Below, piece by piece: positions 6,428 to 14,700 of a stretch of DNA of 24,269 nt (positions within the stretch are counted from its first letter, which is position 1; every line of letters begins with the position of its first letter). The notes beneath the pieces are model-generated. The model did no database searches. It saw only the letters and a list, made by a program, of their open reading frames with translations, and was not told the origin of the DNA. Location: IMG/VR virus record IMGVR_UViG_3300046477_000093, positions 1 through 24,269 of that record; one strand, 5' to 3'. The translations under genes and the position numbers were made by a program. This stretch comes from a virus.

Positions 6428-7039
6428 CTATTTGCTGACCAGCGTTCGGGCGACCTCGCGCGCGGCGCCGACCGCCACGTCTTCCGCCGTCGCTCCCGGC
6501 GGTTCCCGCCACGCAAGATAGATGACGCCCACGAACGCCTCGGGCGAGGGCGGGATCGGCATCGCGCAAGCGCGCTTCATGCCTCGGTCGGCGAGGCGTC
6601 GCATCAGCGGTGACTCTCGGGGTCCGGTATCGCCGCAGGCTGGGTGACCGGCGAGGACGTTCACGACCGCCTGGATGTCGGAGGTCGATACGATGACCGG
6701 CAGTCGCCTCGGGCTCGGGATGATCGGACGCTCGCCATCGGAGCGGCGGGCGGCGAGGAAGCGCTGGCTGTTGGCGCCGAGGTCGACCGCCCAGATCTGG
6801 ACTAGGTCGGCGCCGCTATCCTCGACCAGCTTGTCGAGCGCCGCCGGGACGCCGCCTGTGTCGAGCGAAGCCGCTTCCGGCGTCAGCCACGCCTCGAACA
6901 GCTCGTCGCGCTGCTCGTAGACGATCCACCCGGCGCCGCCGACGACGAACAGCACGACCAGCGCGGCGACCTTCCACGGGCGATCGACATAGGCCAGGAT
7001 CTGCCCCAGAAGCCCCGCAGGCGCCTTCGGATCGGACAT
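6428..7039 (-). CDS. N-anchored membrane protein in the holin position
   Basis: 203 aa. One membrane helix (WKVAALVVLFVVGGAGWIVY, about 22-41) follows a short cytoplasmic N-terminus, and a soluble domain of about 160 residues follows. The C-terminal part (MKRACAMPIPPSPEAFVGVIYLAW) has the strand pattern of a GAF-like fold, which is a weak impression only. It sits between the fibre gene and the endolysin with only 14 bases to the latter, where holins are usually found, but the large soluble domain is unlike a classical pinhole holin. It may be a holin, a lysis-timing protein or a spanin-like protein. The ATG at 7039 is chosen because the upstream open frame is a shadow of the fibre gene. Confidence 0.68.
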   Translation of the reverse strand: MSDPKAPAGLLGQILAYVDRPWKVAALVVLFVVGGAGWIVYEQRDELFEAWLTPEAASLDTGGVPAALDKLVEDSGADLVQIWAVDLGANSQRFLAARRSDGERPIIPSPRRLPVIVSTSDIQAVVNVLAGHPACGDTGPRESPLMRRLADRGMKRACAMPIPPSPEAFVGVIYLAWREPPGATAEDVAVGAAREVARTLVSK

Positions 7040-7056
7040 GGCATTGTCGGCGCGGT

Positions 7057-8667
7057 TCAGTGAACCGTCGCGCTTTCGAGCGCGGCGACCTTGGCCTGGA
7101 GCGCGGCGATCATCTCTTGTTGCTGCTGCATACCTTTGATGAGCAGCGGCGTCAGGCGCCCGTAGTCGAGCATCCACGGCTGGAGATTAGGGTCTTTTCC
7201 GCCTTCGTGGACCGCCTCCGGGTAAACCGTGGCGACATCCTGCGCCAGCAGACCCTGGCTCGCGGTCTTGCCCATCTTGTAGTCGCTGACCTTGATCGCC
7301 ATCAGGGCGTCGAGGCCGCGCTTGCTCTCGGTGATAGCATCCTTCAGCCGCTCATCGGAAGACGTGACATAGGTTACCTGATTGGTAGCGCTTCGAACGA
7401 TCCCACCAATCGTCACCGACTTGTCGAAAGACTGAAAGTTTATCAACGATGTCGTTGCGTCGGCGCCGTTCGGGCCGCTACGCACCGCACTGGCGTTAAG
7501 GCCCGCCGCCGCCTGACCGCTCACACTCAGCTTTTCAGTCGGCCCCGCCGTGCCGATGCCGACGTTGCCATTGCCTAGAACATTAAAGTAATCAGCGCCC
7601 GACGAGCTACGGACCAGTACAGCGTAATCTGCTGCCGTCGATCCGGCTTGCATCGATAGCCCGTAGCTCTGGCCCGATGTTGTGCTTCCTGTGAAGGTAG
7701 CCGCCCAAATACCAGCCGGGCTGACCGTGTGGATCTGTGCTGTCGGCACCGTGATGCCGATGCCGACCCTGCCGCTGTGGTCGATCCGCATCGCCTCGGC
7801 GAGCGTCGTCGTGCCATTGAGCGTCGTGCGAAAACGCAGACAGGTTCCGTTTGCCGTATCGCTCCAGGCTTCCGTCGTCGCTGCCGTGATCCCGACCTTG
7901 TTATTGGCATAGGCTGTAGCCCCATAGCCGCTACCAAAAATCGAGAACAGAAACGCCCCGCTGTTCAACGGTTGCGGCGATGCCGCTGTATTGATCGCCG
8001 CCCGCATGGAGAGCGTCGGCGTGCTGCCAAAAGCATCAAGCGCGAGGGCGCTGGCACTGCCGTCTGCGGCGCCGATTTGCAGCAGCGTCCCGGCGGGCGG
8101 CGCCGGTAGCACCGCCGCGTTGGCGTTGAGGACCAAGCCGCCCTGGCCGGGGTCGGGCGCCGGGTTGCCGATGACGACGCCTTGGTTGATCGTCATTCGT
8201 CCGATTGGCGATCCAAGGGTTCCCGGCGCCGTTGTGGCAAAATTGATCCGTGTTCCGTTCGCGGTAGCTGTCCAGTTTTCGCTGGCCTGCATCTCAATCC
8301 GCACCGCATTGACGTTGTAGATAGTCGTGGCGCGGCCATGCCCGATGAGATTCAGCAAGAAGTCGCCGCTTTGCACCGCTGTCGGCGCCGCTGCGGTGCC
8401 GCGCGACCGTCGTCCTACCACTTGAGGTGCGACACTGGCCGAATAGCCATCCACAAACAGTAACGGCGACGTGCTTTCGCTTACCAGCCACGCCTGTGGC
8501 GATGACGTTGTCGCTTGCGGCGCCGCGCCCGAATTCGTGATGATGACCGGACCCGGCGAGATCGTGCCGCCCGCCGTCGATAGCGGCGGCGTCGTCAGCG
8601 AGACGGTGCCGTCAGCCGCTACGCTGAATTGACCGTTGAGATACTCGGGACCGGAGAGCGTCGGCAT
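7057..8667 (-). CDS. Tail fibre with C-terminal S74 intramolecular chaperone
   Basis: A 536-aa receptor-binding fibre or spike. The long middle is beta-rich with Ala, Thr, Asn and Gly, and shows repeated fibre units (RVGIGITVPTAQ, NVGIGTAGPTEK). The end is a peptidase S74 chaperone domain: SSDERLKDAI with the Ser-Lys dyad S437 and K442, then SQGLLAQDVATVYPEAV and a C-terminal coiled coil (QQQEMIAALQAKVAALE). In this family the domain drives trimerisation and then cuts itself off just before the serine, releasing about 100 residues. GAGGAG lies upstream of the ATG. It is the last clearly structural gene before lysis and is likely to decide host range. Confidence 0.88.
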   Translation of the reverse strand: MPTLSGPEYLNGQFSVAADGTVSLTTPPLSTAGGTISPGPVIITNSGAAPQATTSSPQAWLVSESTSPLLFVDGYSASVAPQVVGRRSRGTAAAPTAVQSGDFLLNLIGHGRATTIYNVNAVRIEMQASENWTATANGTRINFATTAPGTLGSPIGRMTINQGVVIGNPAPDPGQGGLVLNANAAVLPAPPAGTLLQIGAADGSASALALDAFGSTPTLSMRAAINTAASPQPLNSGAFLFSIFGSGYGATAYANNKVGITAATTEAWSDTANGTCLRFRTTLNGTTTLAEAMRIDHSGRVGIGITVPTAQIHTVSPAGIWAATFTGSTTSGQSYGLSMQAGSTAADYAVLVRSSSGADYFNVLGNGNVGIGTAGPTEKLSVSGQAAAGLNASAVRSGPNGADATTSLINFQSFDKSVTIGGIVRSATNQVTYVTSSDERLKDAITESKRGLDALMAIKVSDYKMGKTASQGLLAQDVATVYPEAVHEGGKDPNLQPWMLDYGRLTPLLIKGMQQQQEMIAALQAKVAALESATVH

Positions 8668-8680
8668 CGGTGAAGCTCCT

Positions 8681-8869
8681 CTACTCAGCCGCCGGTACGG
8701 GTTGCACCAGCGTCGGCTTGGTCACGGCGGCGGGCTCTTCTTGCGGCGTCTGGGCAATCTCGGCGAGAAGCTGGCAGCAGCGCATATACTCGCCCGCCTC
8801 GCGCGGCCCGGTGACGGTCACCCGTTCGAGGAACGCCAGGATGTTCTGGGCGTCGAGCTGTTTGAGCAT
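8681..8869 (-). CDS. Small conserved-looking phage protein, unknown function
   Basis: A 62-aa protein between tail genes, with a good ribosome-binding site (GGGAGAG) close to its ATG and 13 bases to the fibre start. The first 40 residues look helical (LDAQNILAFLERV, then CCQLLAEIAQ), followed by a Pro/Ala-rich tail. Placement directly before the fibre suggests a fibre-assembly or tail-tip accessory role, but there is no motif to support that. Confidence 0.62.
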   Translation of the reverse strand: MLKQLDAQNILAFLERVTVTGPREAGEYMRCCQLLAEIAQTPQEEPAAVTKPTLVQPVPAAE

Positions 8870-8884
8870 GTGGTCTCTCCCTGC

Positions 8885-9328
8885 TTAGAACCGGCGATAC
8901 CAAGTCGTATCGGCGGGATGGTATCGCCAGGACATACCGCCGCCGGCGGTCAGCATCCCGGTGCCCTGCTGGACCGTCGCGCCAGCCGGCGCGGTGACTG
9001 CCATTGCCGTGATCGTCTGGTTGGTCGAGAGCTCGAAGATCTGCCCATCGGTCGGCCCAGGCGGCAGCACGACATTTAGCGCCGCGATCGGCCCGGCGGG
9101 CTGGATGACGAAAGCCCCGAGCCCGGTCGTCGCCGTCAGGGTCGCCCCGGTCAGCGGGCGCTGAAACGAGAACGAGACGGTGAACGACCCGCCGAGCAGC
9201 CCGTTGATGACGACCATCAGGTCGGAGATCATCGGCAGCAACCACTGGCGATGCCCGCCGTGCTGCATATCCCGGCTGGTAGTGCCATCATCGCTGTAGG
9301 TGTTGCCGTTGACCGTTACTTGGGTCAT
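8885..9328 (-). CDS. Minor tail protein, beta-rich
   Basis: 147 aa with no cysteine and many Thr, Gly and Val residues. The N-terminus (TQVTVNGNTYSDDG) and the end (MSWRYHPADTTWYRRF) are typical of small structural proteins near tail fibres, where the last strand often reads W-R-Y...W-Y-R. The ATG overlaps the preceding gene's stop by 4 bases. It probably forms part of the tail tip or a fibre adaptor, inferred from composition and location. Confidence 0.68.
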   Translation of the reverse strand: MTQVTVNGNTYSDDGTTSRDMQHGGHRQWLLPMISDLMVVINGLLGGSFTVSFSFQRPLTGATLTATTGLGAFVIQPAGPIAALNVVLPPGPTDGQIFELSTNQTITAMAVTAPAGATVQQGTGMLTAGGGMSWRYHPADTTWYRRF

Positions 9329-10203
9329 CCGATGACCTCCTCGAGAGCAATCGGCACCTCGTCGATGTCGAGGCCGAAATAAGAAAACATGCCGGGATCG
9401 GTGAACTGCGCGAGCATTGCGGTGCGGACCCAGTTCACTTGATCGTCAGGGTTCGGCAGCCAGATCACCGGGTCGCAGATGTCGCGCTGCCGCAGCATTT
9501 CGAGCTGCTTCGCCAGCGCCTCGTTGTGCGTCAGGTGGAAGCTGCCCTTGAAGGTGCGGGGCTTGACCTTGTCGTCGAAATACTTGGCGCCGCCCAGCGC
9601 CTCGGTGGCGATCGTGCGGAAGCGGAACCCGTACTGCGCGCCATAGAGGAAATTCAGGCCGACCTGATACTGGCCGGCGATCTCCAGATAACCGGCCTGC
9701 ACATAGCCGACCGGGTTGCCAGGGTCGGCGATGTCGATGCGGACGCCCGCCGCCATGTAGTCTTGCCCGCCCCACCAGAGCCAGAGCCACGTCAGGCCGA
9801 CGAGCTCGGCATCGTTATATTTGCCGGTCCAGTAGTTGTCGTCTTCCCACTCCAGCGTATCGTAAGGGTAGACCTCGGGCCACACGGCATAGACGCCGCT
9901 GTCATAGAGCAGCTCGGTCATCGCCGCGTCTTGGTAGAGGCGGACGCGGATCGTCGCCGCGAGCGTGAAGTTGTGCCGCGCCAGCGCCATCAGGCCGACC
10001 CGGCGCGTGATGTCCGAGGTCGCCAGGATGACGGTGTCCAGCGGGCTCAGGCTAAGCGAGCGCGCGACCTTCGAGAGCGGCATCGCCTGGAGGTTCGCCT
10101 GTGGATAGCTCGCCTGCCAATTGCCGCCCACGAGCGTGAACTCGTCGGTGCTGCTCGGCCAGCCGAGGATCGCGGAAGTGTTCGGCATCAGCGTCAGCCC
10201 CAC
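9325..10203 (-). CDS. Tail tip protein, unknown family
   Basis: A 292-aa beta-rich protein with a tryptophan-dense centre (PEVYPYDTLEWEDDNYW, then TWLWLWWGG) and no signal peptide or membrane span. It sits between a hub-like gene and a minor tail gene, matching the position of tail-tip proteins that follow the hub in long-tailed phages. The start is uncertain: the GTG at 10203 overlaps the previous stop by 10 bases, while an ATG five codons in (MPNTSAI, 10188) starts just after that stop. Neither has a strong ribosome-binding site, so translational coupling is likely. Confidence 0.7.
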   Translation of the reverse strand: MGLTLMPNTSAILGWPSSTDEFTLVGGNWQASYPQANLQAMPLSKVARSLSLSPLDTVILATSDITRRVGLMALARHNFTLAATIRVRLYQDAAMTELLYDSGVYAVWPEVYPYDTLEWEDDNYWTGKYNDAELVGLTWLWLWWGGQDYMAAGVRIDIADPGNPVGYVQAGYLEIAGQYQVGLNFLYGAQYGFRFRTIATEALGGAKYFDDKVKPRTFKGSFHLTHNEALAKQLEMLRQRDICDPVIWLPNPDDQVNWVRTAMLAQFTDPGMFSYFGLDIDEVPIALEEVIG

Positions 10204-11747
10204 AAGGCCAGGATGAGGATGTTCGTCGCCGAATTGTACTCCATGCCGGTGATCACCATGCTGCGCCCCGCGTCGTAGCCGAAGCGCGGGATGACGACCG
10301 AGACGGTCTTGCCGAGGTCGAGGATCGAGATCGCCTCGGGCGTCAGCGGCGTGTCGATCTCGACGAAGTCGCGGCGGACCTTGTAGAGCCCGAGCACCCG
10401 GTTTGCTTCCGCCTGGGCGTCGGCCTGATTGACCAGCAGGGTCTCCACCGTTTTCTGCACCGCTGACGGGTTCGGGATCTGGACGCTGGTGTCGGTGGCG
10501 ATTGCCGACCGGGTTGCGACGGCGAGGAAGGCGCGCGCCGCATCGGTGACCACGCCCGCGAGCCCGTCAGTCTGCACCGTCCAGTTGTGGGCGTAATCGA
10601 GCGTGACCTGCCACGTCGGGACGCCCTTGTCGGGATCGTTGGTCGCGAGGAAGCGGCAGTCGACGATGTCGAGGTCGCCGCTCGCGGCGTCGCTGTCCAG
10701 GCCGAACCGGCGCAAGGTGACGACCGGCGTTCCCGGCGCCTCGACCCGCTGCATCCGAAACTGCCCGTCCGCGTCAAAGCCGTACCACGCGCCGACGCTG
10801 CCGAGCACTTGATCGAGCGCCGCGCCGAAGGTGCTTTCGCTGTCGATCCAGATCCCGACCACCGAAGGGTTGGCGGCATCGAGCGCCGCGACATCCGCCG
10901 CGCTGACATCACCGGCGGGAATGCCGCCCGTCCCAGTGACCAGCGCCTTCGAGACCTGGGCTGCGGTGCGGGCCGCGACAGTGGCGCCCTGGAGCACGTC
11001 AGCGGTCACCGCGCCGGTTGGGCTCGCGCCGAGCCGGATATAGCCGCCGGCTTTCCAGACCCGGTAGTTGCCGCCCGGCGCCGGCGCGTTCGCCTCCATG
11101 TCGGCTTGGCTGGTGTAGTCGGCGCCCTTGGTCAGCGGCGCACCGGAATCGTAGGCGGCGGGCACGTCGAACACCGGACCATCGTTGACCTGATATTCGA
11201 GCCGGGCGGTGTTAACGCATGACAGCGTGACGTTGAGCACTTGCCCTGCCGCCTTCGGCTTCGGCTTGCCCTTGAGGTCGGCGACGCCTTCGAGCCCATT
11301 GGGCAGCACATTGGTCCCGGCGTACTTGTTCGGCTGGATCGGTTGCTGGAGGTCTTGCAGGCGGTCGCGCAGCTTGATCTGCACCTCGGCGAGGTCGAAC
11401 AGCGCCTGCTCGACCCGGCCCGCAATGACCGTGACAAAGCTCGAATAGGGCGCCGCGTCGTCGCCGAGCAGGATCGTGCAGGTCTGCCCCGCCATCCCGA
11501 AGTCGCGCAGGTTGTCGAGTTCGCCGTCCGGGTTGGCGATGATCAGGTCGCCCTGGCTGACCGTGCTGGCGCCGCCCGTGGTGTTCTTGCCGAAGATGTC
11601 GCGGCGGAAGGTCGGCAGCTCGGTCACCCGGTTGGCGTATGGGCCGGGCGCGGTCGGGTGGAGGTATGGCTGCGAGCTATAGCGCAGCGTCGTCAGCGCG
11701 CCGGCGCTGGTGTCATAGGCGGCGATCTCGATCAGGTAGGTCCGCAT
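10194..11747 (-). CDS. Tail hub / distal tail structural protein
   Basis: 517 aa, directly downstream of the tape measure (the two share one base) and in the order expected for a distal-tail or hub protein. The N-terminal part has the pattern of many hub proteins: TVSQGDLIIANPDGELDNL, then TCTILLGDD. The C-terminal half contains VVIPRFGYDAG and a closing strand set, NILILALWG. The protein would cap the tail tube and hold the tip and fibres. Family assignment rests on position and general sequence style, not on a diagnostic motif. Confidence 0.75.
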   Translation of the reverse strand: MRTYLIEIAAYDTSAGALTTLRYSSQPYLHPTAPGPYANRVTELPTFRRDIFGKNTTGGASTVSQGDLIIANPDGELDNLRDFGMAGQTCTILLGDDAAPYSSFVTVIAGRVEQALFDLAEVQIKLRDRLQDLQQPIQPNKYAGTNVLPNGLEGVADLKGKPKPKAAGQVLNVTLSCVNTARLEYQVNDGPVFDVPAAYDSGAPLTKGADYTSQADMEANAPAPGGNYRVWKAGGYIRLGASPTGAVTADVLQGATVAARTAAQVSKALVTGTGGIPAGDVSAADVAALDAANPSVVGIWIDSESTFGAALDQVLGSVGAWYGFDADGQFRMQRVEAPGTPVVTLRRFGLDSDAASGDLDIVDCRFLATNDPDKGVPTWQVTLDYAHNWTVQTDGLAGVVTDAARAFLAVATRSAIATDTSVQIPNPSAVQKTVETLLVNQADAQAEANRVLGLYKVRRDFVEIDTPLTPEAISILDLGKTVSVVIPRFGYDAGRSMVITGMEYNSATNILILALWG

Positions 11748-14700
11748 CAGCCGAAGGCTTGGCGCCGCAGGGTCGTCTGAATGCCGTTCATGGTGTCGAG
11801 CTGCGCGCCTTGCGCCCCAGCCATGAACTCATCGAACTGGACCGTGACCTCGGCGAGGAAGGTGATGTATTCGCGAATGTTGTTCAGTTGATCCCAAAGG
11901 TTGCGGTTCCAGCCGATCATATTGTCGAGAATTTCTTGCAGCTTGTTGTAGAGGTTCTGGTTCCAGGCCACCTCGTTCGAGTTCACGCCGCCGATCGCGT
12001 TGTAGAGGTTCTGCCCCCACGAGACGAGGTTCGCGGTGAGGTTGTTCACCGCATTGGTCGTCGAGCTGCCGCTCAACGCCGCCATTGCCGAGACCATGCT
12101 ATTCGCCGCGCCATAGGTGGCGGCGATCTCGTTGTTGCTGGTCGTCGTCTCGGTGCTGACGATCGAGTTGGCGTTCGCCGCCGCGATGCCGATGCCGTAA
12201 TTCGACCAGGCGGCGACCGTGCCGACGACCGAGTCGGCGGCGGCAAAGGTCGCCTGCACGACGCCGTTCGAGCCGTTCGCGGTCACGCTGTAGAGCCCGC
12301 CGAACCAGTAATTGAGTGTGCCGATCGTCGCGTTATCCCAGGCGACTTGACTTTGCAGCAGCGCGTTCGACCACGCCGATATGGCGCCGATTACGGTCGT
12401 GCTGTTGCCCATCGCGGCGCTGATCGCGCGGTCGGTCGTGACCTGTGCGGTGTTGGCGAGCGCGGCGGTCTGGGTGTCGTTGGCGCTGATCAGGCTGGCC
12501 GTCGTGTCGGTCGTGCGCTGGGTGATGGTGGCGGCGTTCGCCGTGTTGCCGGCGATGATGGCGCCGGTCTGCGCCGCGCCCGCCGCCTGGAGCGTCGCCG
12601 CGTTTTGCTCGTTCCCCTGCATCGTGCTGATCGCGTTCGAGGTGTTGTTCGCGATCAGGCTGGCCGAGTTGGCGACGTTGTTGTTCAGCAGCGCGACCGT
12701 GCCCTCATAGACCGTCGCCCCGCTGCTGACGACCGCCGCTGTCGTGGTCTTGCTGGCGTCGACCACGGTCCCGGTGCTGCTCACCAGCTTCAGGGTCTGG
12801 TCGTTGAACTGCTGCGCCGTGCCGCCGACGATCGAGGCGGCGCCCTGGAGGGTCGTGTTGGTGATGTCGGTCGCGGTCGAGATCGTGGTGCTGATGATGT
12901 TGTCGTTCGCCACCTTGGCGGCGGCGAGGATGGTGCCGTTCGCCTGGATCGCGTTGTCGGTGATCGCCTTCGAGGAGGCGATGCCGGCGTTGACGATCTG
13001 CGCCGTCTGATCGTTGAGGGTTGCCGTGGTGCCGGCGGCGGAATTGTTGATCGCGTCCACGACATCCGCCGTCGTCGCGGTCGTCGTGCCCGGCCCGACC
13101 GTGCCGAGCAAGCCCTGGAGTTGTTGCTGCACTTGCTGGAATATCGCCTGCCCTGGTGCCGAGGAGGCGTAGTAGTCCGACACGTTCTGCAACAGGGTCT
13201 GCGCCGCCGTGGTGATGCCCTGCAAGGCATCGAGGTCGCCGCCCTGCGCTGCCGCCAGCATCGTGTTGTATTGCGACTGCGCGGCATCGAGCCGCGACTT
13301 CGGGTCGGTGAACGCGCTGCTCGCCGTCTGGAGCTGGTTCAGGTACGCCTGGATATTCGCCTGGGCGCTCAAGATCGTGTTAGCCCGAGCCTGCGCGTCG
13401 GCCTGCGCCTGGGTCGCGGCGGTCGCCGCCTCGGCCTCGTCGACCCACTGCGCAAACGCCGGGTTGAGGTCAGCCAGCACGGCGCGGGCCTGCTCCATCT
13501 GGTCGGTCGTCAGGCCCATCAGGATATTCAGCGCCGCCCGGTGCTCGGTCTCTTGCACGATGGCGTTCTGGTCGGCGCCGAGCCCGACCGAAGCGTTCGC
13601 CGCCTGCGCCGCGATCCTCGCCTGATCGAGGTCGCGGAGCTGCGCCAGGAAGCCTTGGCCGGCGGCGGTGTAGGCGTTCTGCTGGTTCTGGTAGATCTGG
13701 GTCTGCTGCGCCAACTGCGCGTTGAGCGCCTCGGTCGCGGCTGCGGCATCCCGAGCCGTCGTCGCCAGCGCCGGAAGGTCGTTCGTCAGATCGCCGAACT
13801 GGGCGATGACCTGATTGAGTTGCGTGCTGGTGAGCGACGAGAAGACCGTCTTCAGGCTGTCGTCGAAGGTCTGCCCGAGCTTGTTGAAGACATCGCCGCT
13901 TGCGCCGATCGCCGACGCCTCGCGAGCCATCGACTGATAGTTGTCGACGATGCTCTGGATGCCGTTCAGGAAGTCCGATCCGCTTGCGGTGTTGAAGGCG
14001 GCGTCGACCGCCTTGGCGAAGTCCACGTTGAGCCGCTTGGTCGCCTCGGCGAGCGCCGCGTTGATCGGGTCGAGGCTCAGCCCGTACTGGGTCGCCTGAT
14101 CGGTCAATTGCCCGAACGTCGTGGTGATCTGGGTCATCGCCTGCTCGAACGGCCCGGCGACCTGGGCGCCGCTCTCGACCGAGGCAAAGGACTGATCAGC
14201 CGCGGTCTTGATCTGGTCGTAAGCGTCGGCGAACTGCTTCGCTGCGGTGAGGGCGTCCGCGCTCTGGAGCTGGTCGAGGCTAAGCGTCGAGACGATCTTG
14301 CCGAGGGTCGGTGAGAGCCCCGACAGATCCATGTGCTGGGAAAGAAACTGCGCCACCTCCTGAACAACGGTCCCGGCATCCGAGCCGGTGAAGGACTTCA
14401 CGCCCTCGCCCGAGGCGATGTTGACCTTGATCCCGTCCCGACTCCCGGCCTGGGCGACCAGGGTCGCCTGCGGCAGCACCGAAGCCCCGAGGATCGAGGT
14501 GATTTGCGACAGCGCTGAGCCGATCGGCTGAAGGATCGCTTGGCTGGTCTGGTCGTTGGCGGCGACGCCGCCCGAGGTGAAGGCGCCGAGCTGTCCGGTC
14601 GCCAGATTGACCGAGCCCGAGCTGGCGAGGTTCGGCTTGCCGGCACCGAACAGCCCGCCGAGCAAGCCGCCCGCCGACCCGCCGACCAGCCCGCCGATCA

